A DNA stretch of 6,037 nt from Chloroflexota bacterium (GCA_021786215.1 JAJYNT010000239.1:1-6037), one strand, 5' to 3'; numbered from the stretch's first letter, positions 1 through 5,158 are shown. The notes: generated by a model not told the origin, from the sequence alone. Translations and numbers: made by a program.

Positions 1-1
1 C

Positions 2-391
2 ACCGTAGGCCAGATTGGCGGGACTGAGAGTTTGTTGGTGGTGGATGATGAGCGCTTCCAGCGTCTCGTGGCGGAGCAGATGCTGCAGGTATTGGGTTAT
101 CAGGTGAAGACTGTGACCAGCGGGGAAGAGGCAGTGGCCTACCTGAGAGAGCACAGGGCCGATCTGGTACTGCTGGACATGGTCATGCCGGGAGGCATGG
201 ATGGGGTCGAGACGTATGAGCGGATTGTCAAGATGAAACCCGGGCAGAAGGCGATCATCGTCTCGGGCTTCGCGGAGACTGACCGGGTGAGAGAGGCGCA
301 GCGCCTAGGGGCGGGGGCTTTCTGCCAGAAGCCGTTGACCCTCGACCAGTTGGCGCAGGCGGTGAGGGCGGAGTTGGGCCGAGGGCGCTAG
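2..391 (+). CDS. Receiver domain, probable C-terminus of a hybrid histidine kinase (5' end outside window)
   Basis: The frame is open to the left edge, so the gene probably begins before the window. A TTG at 32 could start a free receiver, but it lies inside the first beta strand and has no ribosome binding site. The preceding residues GGTESLLVVDDE resemble the linker that commonly joins a histidine kinase ATPase domain to its C-terminal receiver (typically GTETILVVDDE). Receiver hallmarks are complete: the acidic pair DD at 44-49, phospho-acceptor Asp in LVLLDMVMPGG (codon 176-178), Ser in AIIVSGF in place of the usual Thr, and Lys in FCQKPL. The block PGQKAIIVSGFAETDRVREAQ is very typical of hybrid kinases. 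The inferred role is to receive a phosphoryl group from the kinase core and pass it on or hold it. It converges on the next gene. The receiver call is near certain; hybrid kinase is likely; a free-standing receiver is the alternative. Confidence 0.87.
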   Translation, partial: TVGQIGGTESLLVVDDERFQRLVAEQMLQVLGYQVKTVTSGEEAVAYLREHRADLVLLDMVMPGGMDGVETYERIVKMKPGQKAIIVSGFAETDRVREAQRLGAGAFCQKPLTLDQLAQAVRAELGRGR

Positions 392-395
392 CCCA

Positions 396-436
396 TCTCG
401 ATCGCCCTGCCTGCGCTCTGACAGAGAGGGACGAGA
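396..436. terminator. Segmented hairpin filling the gap between two convergent genes
   Basis: Three nested arm pairs are seen: TCTCG (396-400) with CGAGA (432-436), CCCT (405-408) with AGGG (427-430), and CTCT (416-419) with AGAG (423-426) around a GAC loop. Unpaired bases are unequal on the two sides (4 and 7 nt on the left, 1 nt on the right). The structure occupies nearly all of the 45 nt between the two facing stop codons, which suits a bidirectional transcription end. Neither side has a T-run, so a classical intrinsic terminator is not shown. Confidence 0.38.
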
Positions 437-1105
437 CTAGTCTACCAGGCCTAACCTAAGAGCGGTGGTGGCCGCCTCTGTGCGGTCGGCCACGTCCAGC
501 TTGGCGACGATCCGCTCGACGTGCTTCTTAGCGGTGGCTGGTGCGATAACCAGTTCACGCGCGATCTCCTTGTTGGTCTTGCCCCTAGCCACCAACCGTA
601 ATACCTCGAGCTCCCGTGGCGTTAGTTCCGCCAGGCCAGTTCTCCTGCCGGGGACGATCGGATGAGGGTCGGCGGAGGGCTCGGGTGCCTTACTGCCCAG
701 GGCTCCTTGGAGAAGACTGGAACGGATAGCGACCGATCCACTGGCCGCCAGTAACAGGGCTTGGTGAATCTCCGCCGCGGGCGCGTTCTTCGAGACGTAG
801 CCGTCCGCGCCGGACTGAAGAGCCTCCATTATGGACAAGTTGTCCGTGCTGACGGTCAGCATCACCACCTTGATGCTAGGGAAGCCCTCTTTGAGGCGCC
901 GCGTGGCCTCGAGGCCGTCCATGTCGGGCATGCGGAGGTCCATCAGGACCAGCGACGGTCGTAGCCGCTCGGCTGCTATCATGGCCTCCTGTCCCGAACA
1001 GGCTTCTCCCAGAATCTCCACGCCAGGTAGATCCTGCAGCATGAATCTGAGTCCCTGGCGGACTACCGGGTGATCGTCAACAATGAGCACTGTCACTACT
1101 TCCAT
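437..1105 (-). CDS. NarL/FixJ-family response regulator (receiver plus LuxR-type HTH)
   Basis: This is a DNA-binding response regulator of 222 residues, the usual size for the NarL group. The receiver spans about residues 4-122, with DDHP at 10-13, phospho-acceptor Asp56 in LVLMDLRMPDMDG, Thr84 in VVMLTVS and Lys106 in GYVSKN. A linker rich in Pro, Ser and Ala (about 138-157) leads to a LuxR-type helix-turn-helix at about 159-221 (LTPRELEVLRLVARGKTNKEIA, with the recognition helix near TAKKHVERIVAKL). ATG at 1105 is chosen because MEVVTVLIVDDHP fits the family N-terminus and a G-rich stretch lies upstream on the minus strand. An in-frame TTG at 1153 would add 16 residues without family support. 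By family, phosphorylation by a sensor kinase promotes dimerisation and promoter binding. The cognate kinase may be the hybrid kinase cut by the left edge, but orthodox NarL partners are usually non-hybrid, so pairing is uncertain. Confidence 0.93.
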   Translation of the reverse strand: MEVVTVLIVDDHPVVRQGLRFMLQDLPGVEILGEACSGQEAMIAAERLRPSLVLMDLRMPDMDGLEATRRLKEGFPSIKVVMLTVSTDNLSIMEALQSGADGYVSKNAPAAEIHQALLLAASGSVAIRSSLLQGALGSKAPEPSADPHPIVPGRRTGLAELTPRELEVLRLVARGKTNKEIARELVIAPATAKKHVERIVAKLDVADRTEAATTALRLGLVD

Positions 1106-1290
1106 CGATACCGCCCCCGTAGGCTGAATTCTCTCAGAATCGGGCCGCGCCAAGCAACCTGATTACTGGCTGCCGGGCGACAGCTCGCCACTCCACTTGG
1201 CGAAGCAATCTGCCCAGCCAAGGCCAAGGAATTCATTTGGCTGGTGTCTACCCAGTACCGGACTGCGCGGGTCAACGGGTGGACCTAACG

Positions 1291-1309
1291 GGCCCGGACT
1301 CGCCGGGCC
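1291..1309. repeat. GC-rich 7-bp inverted repeat
   Basis: GGCCCGG at 1291-1297 and CCGGGCC at 1303-1309 are perfect complements around the 5-nt loop ACTCG. No T-run follows on either strand, so this is not a classical intrinsic terminator. It may be a transcript hairpin or a protein-binding dyad in the divergent intergenic region. Confidence 0.5.
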
Positions 1310-1359
1310 GCAATTCTCACCGCCGCACCAGGCTTGTGCCTGTTTGCCACCACCACTGA

Positions 1360-1376
1360 GTCTGCCCGTGGCAGAC
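1360..1376. repeat. 7-bp inverted repeat with 3-nt loop
   Basis: GTCTGCC (1360-1366) pairs perfectly with GGCAGAC (1370-1376) around CGT. It lies only a few bases before the palindrome at 1383-1396. Function is unknown; an operator or transcript hairpin is possible. Confidence 0.45.
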
Positions 1377-1382
1377 AGCCAG

Positions 1383-1396
1383 CTGCTAGCTAGCAG
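1383..1396. promoter_or_regulatory. 14-bp perfect palindrome, candidate operator
   Basis: CTGCTAGCTAGCAG is self-complementary without a spacer, the form expected for a dimeric regulator's site. It lies in the space between two divergent regulatory genes. The GCTAG core recurs in TGGCTAGCCA at 1460-1469 and in GGCTAGT near 1522-1528. Binding by the neighbouring NarL-type regulator is only a guess; NarL-family sites are often inverted heptamers, which this does not closely copy. Confidence 0.35.
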
Positions 1397-1602
1397 GGTC
1401 GCATTAGTATACCACGAGGTGGGGAGCACAGGGGATACGCCTGTAGGCTACCCGCTTCATGGCTAGCCAGCAAATGGGCCGGTAGGGGCTAAGGTAGAAA
1501 CGGTGTTGACTGGCATACTGTGGCTAGTCAGGCAGGCTGGCCATGTTTATCGCTGCCGCCACCGGTGCATAGGGCAAGCTGGCGCCTCAATCTGGCGGGG
1601 CG

Positions 1603-1607
1603 AGGAG
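1603..1607 (+). promoter_or_regulatory. Ribosome binding site that fixes the receiver start at 1616
   Basis: AGGAG lies 8 nt before ATG at 1616. An in-frame upstream start near 1520 would add 32 residues (Pro/Arg/Gly-rich) that fit no receiver, so the internal ATG is preferred. Confidence 0.7.
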
Positions 1608-1615
1608 TAGGGGGC

Positions 1616-1981
1616 ATGGGACGCAAGATAATACTGTTGGCTGACGATGACCCGTTTGTGCGACGGGTGGTAGAGATGACCTTTGGCAGCGACTACGAGA
1701 CACTGCACGCCAACGATGGCCTTATGGCCATGGATCTGATCAGAGCACAGCATCCCGATTTGGTGCTGATGGACATCGACATGCCCGGCCTGAATGGGAT
1801 AGACGCCTGCTCGATGGTGAAGGCGGACCCTGCGACGCAGTCGGTGAGAGTCATCATACTAACGGGTGTCGCGGACCTCGAACAACGGCAGGTGGCTCTG
1901 GGTGTGGGCGCCGACGGACTGTTCACCAAACCCTTCAGCCCGCTGGACCTGCTTGACACCGTGCGCCAGGTCCTGAACTAG
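1616..1981 (+). CDS. Stand-alone response regulator receiver (CheY/Spo0F-like)
   Basis: This is a 121-residue single-domain receiver. DDD at residues 10-12 forms the acidic pocket, Asp53 in LVLMDIDMPG is the phospho-acceptor, Thr83 in VIILTGVA and Lys105 in LFTKPF complete the conserved set. No output domain follows, since the protein ends about 16 residues after the KPF motif. Such proteins act by protein-protein contact or as relay intermediates. The next gene starts 54 nt downstream on the same strand and encodes an HD-GYP phosphodiesterase, so the two are probably co-transcribed, and the receiver may control the enzyme or pass phosphate between a hybrid kinase and another partner. The start at 1616 rests on the family N-terminus (MGRKIILLADDD) and AGGAG upstream. 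Fold and phosphorylation chemistry are secure; the partner is inferred. Confidence 0.93.
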   Translation: MGRKIILLADDDPFVRRVVEMTFGSDYETLHANDGLMAMDLIRAQHPDLVLMDIDMPGLNGIDACSMVKADPATQSVRVIILTGVADLEQRQVALGVGADGLFTKPFSPLDLLDTVRQVLN

Positions 1982-2023
1982 ACGCGAGAGTAGACGGGAT
2001 AACGAGTGCTGCTTCCCTTCGGC

Positions 2024-2029
2024 AAGGAG
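2024..2029 (+). promoter_or_regulatory. Strong ribosome binding site of the HD-GYP gene
   Basis: AAGGAG lies 6 nt before ATG at 2036. It argues against the in-frame GTG at 2006, which would put the Shine-Dalgarno sequence inside the gene. Confidence 0.75.
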
Positions 2030-2035
2030 TTGGAA

Positions 2036-3355
2036 ATGACTGCGGCAACCACAGTGGCGAATGGCCCACAATGGGGGAAGGGGGTGCTGTTCAGCCAAGG
2101 AATCTGGGGCGCTTCGGCCTTGCCGCCCGACGCAGCAGCGCTGGGCAACGCCGTGCGTGATCGGTTCCACTTCCTTGCCGTCCAAGCCGGACGCACGGAC
2201 CTGTGGTGGTCACTGGATGAAGCTTCGGTGTACAGTCGCGGGGGTGTGCCTTCAGACGCAGACCCAGTGAACGTGGAAAGCCCGCGTGAACAGGCCATCC
2301 TGAGCGTACAAGAACGCTTCAGCCAGTACCTTCCGCATCACCTCCACCTGGTCCCATCTGGGGCAGTTCGCCTGTGTACCGTGCGAGCCTCCATCCACCA
2401 TGGGGGCCAGGTTCTAGGTGGAGCTGAGGCAGCCGGGAGAGAGCCGCCAGAGCGTGAAGGTCTGACCGATGCCTTGGCTGGGGTGGGCGAGCGGTCAGTG
2501 ATGCGAGAACCTATCGCCCGAGGGGGAGCAGAGATGATAGAAGGGCCGAGTCAACATGGGGAGGTGGATCAACCGTCCCTGGAGGGATTTCAGCAAAGGC
2601 AGCTGCTGATCTATGCGCGCGACTTGTCGAGGACGTACCAGCGGCTGAAGCAAGCGCAGTCGGAGCTGAAAGATATGTACCTATCGACGCTTACGGTATT
2701 GGCATCCGCGATTGAGGCTCGCGACACTTATCTCGTCGGTCACTCGACCGCCGTCGAGGCGTTTGCCTTACAGGTTGGCCGTAGCATGGGCCTCTCCGCG
2801 GAGCAACTCGAGAGCCTACGGTGGGCCGCCTTGCTGCACGACATAGGCAAGATCGGAATACCCGACACTACCCTGCGCAAGCGTGGGCCTTTGGACCCGG
2901 ACGAGTGGCGCCATATGCGCCAGCATCCTGAGGTGGGCTACCGAATACTGTCCTCGCTGACGTTCCTGGGGGAGGCTCTGCCGGGGATTCGCTACCATCA
3001 CGAGCGCTATGATGGCAGAGGGTATCCCGCCGGCTTGTCCGGACAGGAGATACCTTTTCTGGCTCGGGTTCTCTCGCCCTGCGACGCTCTGGACGCCATG
3101 CTATCGGACCGCACCTACAGACGCGCCCTCTCTTATCAGGAGGCGGTAGACCAGCTCGACCGGAACCGGGGTAGCCAGTTCGACCCCGAGGTCGTGGACG
3201 CTGTCAAACGGGCGATTCCGGACGCTACAGCGCAAGAGGTCCGTGCTGGCCCTGTGGCCACGCCTGCGAGTAGAGAGCTGGTGAATGCCGGTTCGCTCGT
3301 TCCATCTCTTGCCACTCTACCAGTGCACGATATGCCGCAACTGGGGGCGCTGTGA
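2036..3355 (+). CDS. HD-GYP domain cyclic-di-GMP phosphodiesterase with unassigned N-terminal region
   Basis: This 439-residue protein has a C-terminal HD-GYP domain (about residues 219-390), the family that hydrolyses cyclic-di-GMP to pGpG and GMP using a two- or three-metal centre. All expected metal ligands are visible: His236 (GHS), His268-Asp269 and Lys272 (HDIGK), His297 (QHPEVG), His321-His322-Glu323 (HHE), the GYP signature at 329-331 (DGRGYP), Asp350 in PCDALDAM, and a closing QFDPEVV. Residues about 193-230 form a charged, probably helical linker (YARDLSRTYQRLKQAQSEL) of the kind that couples a sensor or receiver to HD-GYP. Residues 1-190 match nothing I recognise and show no transmembrane segment or signal peptide, so the protein should be cytoplasmic. 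About 40 residues of Ala/Pro/Val-rich tail follow the domain. The adjacent stand-alone receiver may serve as its missing receiver domain, as in a split RpfG. Activity is expected from intact residues but not proven. Confidence 0.92.
   Translation: MTAATTVANGPQWGKGVLFSQGIWGASALPPDAAALGNAVRDRFHFLAVQAGRTDLWWSLDEASVYSRGGVPSDADPVNVESPREQAILSVQERFSQYLPHHLHLVPSGAVRLCTVRASIHHGGQVLGGAEAAGREPPEREGLTDALAGVGERSVMREPIARGGAEMIEGPSQHGEVDQPSLEGFQQRQLLIYARDLSRTYQRLKQAQSELKDMYLSTLTVLASAIEARDTYLVGHSTAVEAFALQVGRSMGLSAEQLESLRWAALLHDIGKIGIPDTTLRKRGPLDPDEWRHMRQHPEVGYRILSSLTFLGEALPGIRYHHERYDGRGYPAGLSGQEIPFLARVLSPCDALDAMLSDRTYRRALSYQEAVDQLDRNRGSQFDPEVVDAVKRAIPDATAQEVRAGPVATPASRELVNAGSLVPSLATLPVHDMPQLGAL
2522..2528 (+). 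promoter_or_regulatory. Possible internal ribosome binding site for a shorter HD-GYP protein
   Basis: GGGGGAG lies 5 nt before an in-frame ATG at 2534 (MIEGPSQHG). Translation from here would give a 273-residue protein holding the linker and the complete HD-GYP domain without the unassigned N-terminal region. This is sequence-based suspicion only; G-rich runs occur by chance in GC-rich coding DNA. Confidence 0.3.
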
Positions 3356-3370
3356 AGGCCCCAAGCGCCC
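3345..3370 (+). terminator. Stem-loop overlapping the HD-GYP stop codon
   Basis: GGGCGCT (3345-3351) pairs perfectly with AGCGCCC (3364-3370) around a 12-nt loop that contains the stop codon. A longer alternative pairing of CTGGG with CCAGG is possible. No T-run follows, so a Rho-independent terminator is not proven, though a hairpin here is well placed to end the receiver/HD-GYP transcript. Confidence 0.35.
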
Positions 3371-3383
3371 AGGCGGCAGATAA

Positions 3384-3566
3384 CCCGTTAGTACCCTTCC
3401 TCGCAGCCGCTATTCTGGTCTGGCCAGAACCCACCTGGGGCACGTCTTAACGGCCGTGGGCCTCAACTTCCTGCGCCTGGGCGAGTGGTTTGAGGATATC
3501 CCGCCGCCCAAGACCCGTCGATCCCCGTTCGCCAAGCTGATGGCGAGCGTACCAAGAGCCGCATGA
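3384..3566 (+). pseudogene. Remnant of a transposase C-terminus (IS1182-like)
   Basis: A frame open from 3384 (just after a TAA at 3381) to a TGA at 3564 encodes about 60 residues with no start codon near its beginning. The stretch RYSGLARTHLGHVLTA followed by VGLNFLRLGEWF and PKTRRSPFAKL resembles the extreme C-terminus of DDE transposases of the IS1182 kind, typically of the form RYRGLxKTHLQHVLTAAALNLxRLxAW...TRxSxFAxL. The catalytic core is missing; only the tail survives, so this is a dead fragment. I see no convincing terminal inverted repeat or target duplication nearby. The family name comes from memory of the motif; related IS5-group tails are similar. It suggests that the HD-GYP/kinase boundary was once rearranged by an insertion element. 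Confidence 0.72.
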
Positions 3567-3607
3567 CCAACTTCGCCAGCAGCGTTGAACGTGAGCATGA
3601 GCCACTG

Positions 3608-3637
3608 TTAGGTTGTCAAACACGGAAGTGATAGAAT
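3608..3637 (+). promoter_or_regulatory. Candidate sigma-70-type promoter with extended -10
   Basis: TAGAAT at 3632-3637 matches TATAAT at five of six positions and is preceded by TG at 3629-3630, an extended -10. A weak -35 TTAGGT lies at 3608-3613 with an 18-nt spacer; TTGTCA at 3613-3618 is a better hexamer but only 13 nt away. Transcription would begin near 3644 and give a leader of about 90 nt before the kinase-like gene. Confidence 0.42.
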
Positions 3638-3644
3638 GAAGGCA

Positions 3645-3720
3645 GGCCCGTGAGCCTTCTAGCGCCCCCTTTGACGCCGCAGGGCGAAGAGCGCGAAGCC
3701 CCATCCAGCCGCTCACGGCC
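3645..3720 (+). promoter_or_regulatory. Leader with a long-range stem just before the ribosome binding site
   Basis: CCGTGAGC (3648-3655) is the exact complement of GCTCACGG (3711-3718). Two more G-C pairs (3645-3646 with 3719-3720) can form past one bulged C. The arms enclose 55 nt, which can itself form a small CGCCC/GGGCG stem (3663-3667 with 3682-3686). The right arm ends directly against the Shine-Dalgarno sequence at 3721. The layout resembles a structured 5' leader, but I recognise no known riboswitch class. Confidence 0.33.
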
Positions 3721-3726
3721 GGGAGG
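3721..3726 (+). promoter_or_regulatory. Ribosome binding site fixing the kinase-like start at 3734
   Basis: GGGAGG lies 7 nt before ATG at 3734. The in-frame GTG at 3650 would add 28 residues rich in Pro, Arg and Ser that do not fit the P-loop protein's N-terminus, which should begin almost directly with the first beta strand. Confidence 0.7.
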
Positions 3727-3733
3727 GAGAGCC

Positions 3734-4549
3734 ATGCCGATTATCGCCATTTCACGGGGAACCTTCAGCGGTGGCAGGACGATCGCTGAGTGCCTGGCGG
3801 AGCGGCTAGGCTACCCCTGTGTCAGCCGGGAAGTGATCTTCGATGCGGCCGAGAAGTACGGAGTGCCGACCGCCAAGCTCACGGAAGCGATGGGCAAACC
3901 ACCGTCCTTCTGGCAGCAGCTAACCAGCGAGCGCAGCAGTTACGTTAGCTATTTCCGGGCGGCCCTCTGCGAGCGGGCCCGCCAGAGCGAACTGGTCTAC
4001 CATGGCTTTGCCGGCCACATTCTGCTCAAAGGCATCACCCACGTTATCCGCGTACGGGTGATTGCCGACTCGGAGTACCGGATCAGCGCCGCCATGCGTG
4101 AGATGAAATTCGAGCGTAGCGAGGCCATCGCCTATATAAACAAGGTCGACCATGAGCGAGCAAGCTGGAATCAATTCATGTACGGCGTGAACTGGTACGA
4201 TCCCTCGCTCTACGACCTGGTGCTCAACCTGGAGCACATTACCCCAGCGGGCGCCTGCGAGGTACTCGTTCAAATGGCCCAGTTGCCGGAGTTCCAGCCC
4301 ACCCCTGCGTCCCGCAGGGCGATGGAGGACCTTGCCCTTCGCTCTCAGGTGGAGGCGGCACTGGCCAAGGACGCTCGCACCCGCACCTCCGAGCTGAGGG
4401 TGTGCGCCCACGACGGCATCGTCACCGTGACCGGCACGACGAGGCTGGAATCGGTCACGAAGGCCGTCCCGGCGGTCGCCGCCCAGGTCGAAGGCGTCAG
4501 AGAAGTGAGAAGCGAGGTGGTGGTTGGTTCGGTCCTTGCCAGGGGTTGA
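3734..4549 (+). CDS. Cytidylate-kinase-like P-loop protein fused to a BON domain
   Basis: This 271-residue protein starts MPIIAISRGTFSGGRTIAECLAERLG, the pattern of the cytidylate kinase-like family (usually ITISREYGSGGREIAEKLAEKLG). The phosphate-binding loop is GTFSGGR at residues 9-15, with Arg where classical P-loops have Lys, as is normal for this family. CVSREVI (about 30-36) matches the family's YDREII element. RVRVIADSEYRI, MKFERSEAIAYINKVDHER and a YDLVLNLE-like strand (residues about 158-165) continue the fold. Residues about 203-266 form a BON domain (RSQVEAALAKD, then DGIVTVTGTTRLES, then VEGVREVRSEVVV), a module thought to bind phospholipid or other hydrophobic ligands. There is no signal peptide or membrane segment. 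Relatives transfer phosphate from ATP, but the substrate of this subfamily is not established, so CMP kinase activity should not be assumed; the genuine housekeeping enzyme has a different P-loop (GPSGSGKGT style). It appears to have its own promoter. Confidence 0.87.
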   Translation: MPIIAISRGTFSGGRTIAECLAERLGYPCVSREVIFDAAEKYGVPTAKLTEAMGKPPSFWQQLTSERSSYVSYFRAALCERARQSELVYHGFAGHILLKGITHVIRVRVIADSEYRISAAMREMKFERSEAIAYINKVDHERASWNQFMYGVNWYDPSLYDLVLNLEHITPAGACEVLVQMAQLPEFQPTPASRRAMEDLALRSQVEAALAKDARTRTSELRVCAHDGIVTVTGTTRLESVTKAVPAVAAQVEGVREVRSEVVVGSVLARG

Positions 4550-4565
4550 CGCCCCCCTCGGCTGA

Positions 4566-4739
4566 ATGGAGAGTCGCGTGGCCAAGGACACCGGGGCGCG
4601 GACGGTCCGCGTAGGTGGTGTTTGGCCAGGCACGAGAGCAGGCATAGTTGAAGCAGTGGAGCTACTAGCCGGCCTGGCCCACGATTCGCGGCAAGAGGAG
4701 CGGTGCCAGCAGCACGGGCCTTGCGTTGGTCGGACCTAG
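4566..4739 (+). CDS. Possible small hypothetical protein
   Basis: An ATG 16 nt after the kinase-like stop opens a 57-codon frame with fairly GC-rich third positions (MESRVAKDTGARTVRVGG at the start, then VEAVELLAGLAH in the middle). A GTG at 4578 with GGAGAG close upstream is an alternative start. I recognise no family. The position suggests co-transcription with the kinase-like gene if real; a chance open frame in GC-rich DNA is equally possible. Confidence 0.27.
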   Translation: MESRVAKDTGARTVRVGGVWPGTRAGIVEAVELLAGLAHDSRQEERCQQHGPCVGRT

Positions 4740-4902
4740 AGTACGACGAGAACGACTCTATCGTCCGATTGCGATGCGAGATGGTCGCGAGATTCATCGG
4801 CCAGTAGCTGCTTTGCCTCAGTAGTATAGGGCCTTTCCCTCCGATGGCTTGGCATGGGCATTGTTTTGGATGGCTCACTTAACGAGTTACAGGTATATGG
4901 CT

Positions 4903-4939
4903 CAGATAGATGACCACTAGAGTTTCTAGTGACTATCTG
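4903..4939. repeat. Two-tier imperfect hairpin
   Basis: Outer arms CAGATAG (4903-4909) and CTATCTG (4933-4939) pair perfectly. Inner arms CACTAGA (4915-4921) and TCTAGTG (4925-4931) also pair perfectly around a GTT loop. Five unpaired bases on the left and one on the right separate the tiers. It is AT-richer than its surroundings and has no T-run on either side. It could be an RNA structure, a recombination or protein-binding site, or an end of a lost mobile element. Confidence 0.5.
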
Positions 4940-5112
4940 TGCGGCCGCGCCTACCAAGTCGGCTACTTTCCTCTTAACCGCTCCACCACAGCGGCCTTCC
5001 AGGCGGGGGCGCCAGCGCGACTGCCCGCTCCTTCTGGTGCCGCAGTAGGGGCTCTGGAACACAATTCTAGGGCCTGTTCGGGGGTCAGTTGTCATTGACC
5101 GCGCCAAGATAT

Positions 5113-5130
5113 CCGGGCGTAACCGCCCGG
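5113..5130. repeat. GC-rich 7-bp hairpin
   Basis: CCGGGCG (5113-5119) and CGCCCGG (5124-5130) pair perfectly around a TAAC tetraloop. The right arm is part of a direct repeat with 5148-5158. There is no T-run downstream on either strand. Confidence 0.5.
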
Positions 5131-5158
5131 TGTGAGCCACTAGTTATCGCCCGGTGTG
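5124..5158 (+). repeat. Direct repeat of CGCCCGGTGTG, period 24
   Basis: The 11-mer CGCCCGGTGTG occurs at 5124-5134 and again at 5148-5158. The bases between do not repeat, so this is a spaced pair rather than a true tandem array. Phasing near two helical turns would suit a protein-binding pair. Confidence 0.45.

Larger units (their letters stand above)
1106..1615. other. 510-nt intergenic region between divergent regulator genes, rich in hairpins and palindromes
   Basis: This stretch separates the divergently transcribed NarL-type regulator and the stand-alone receiver, so it should hold both promoters. The open frames here are compositionally unconvincing and show no recognisable motif. 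I see three notable inverted repeats (1291-1309, 1360-1376, 1383-1396), a 10-bp palindrome TGGCTAGCCA at 1460-1469, and TTGACT at 1506-1511 resembling a -35 box but with no good -10 at the right distance. No promoter can be fixed with confidence. Confidence 0.6.

Noticed and set aside
1163..1466. Overlapping open frames on both strands in the divergent intergenic region
   Set aside because: Rich in Pro, Gly and Ser without motif or ribosome binding site, and they run through hairpins and palindromes; better explained as non-coding.
1506..1534. Promoter with -35 TTGACT before the stand-alone receiver
   Set aside because: The hexamer is good but nothing resembling TATAAT stands 16-18 nt downstream.
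2006..2035. Upstream GTG start for the HD-GYP gene
   Set aside because: The strong AAGGAG at 2024-2029 lies correctly before ATG 2036 and would be inside the coding region otherwise.
3920..4645. Long minus-strand open frame (241 codons) antisense to the kinase-like gene
   Set aside because: It lies opposite a clearly recognised P-loop/BON protein, contains no family motif, and is the usual mirror effect of GC-rich third positions.
4940..5000. Minus-strand tRNA-like stretch with a D-arm-like GCCGACTTGGTAGGC
   Set aside because: No proper anticodon arm, T-arm or matching acceptor stem follows; the resemblance is limited to one arm.
4736..5140. Minus-strand open frame of 134 codons
   Set aside because: Composition is Arg/Ser/Pro-heavy, no recognisable domain, no ribosome binding site seen; a decayed gene cannot be excluded but is not supported.
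5113..5158. CRISPR array
   Set aside because: Only two 11-bp repeat units, no regular spacers and no cas genes in the window.
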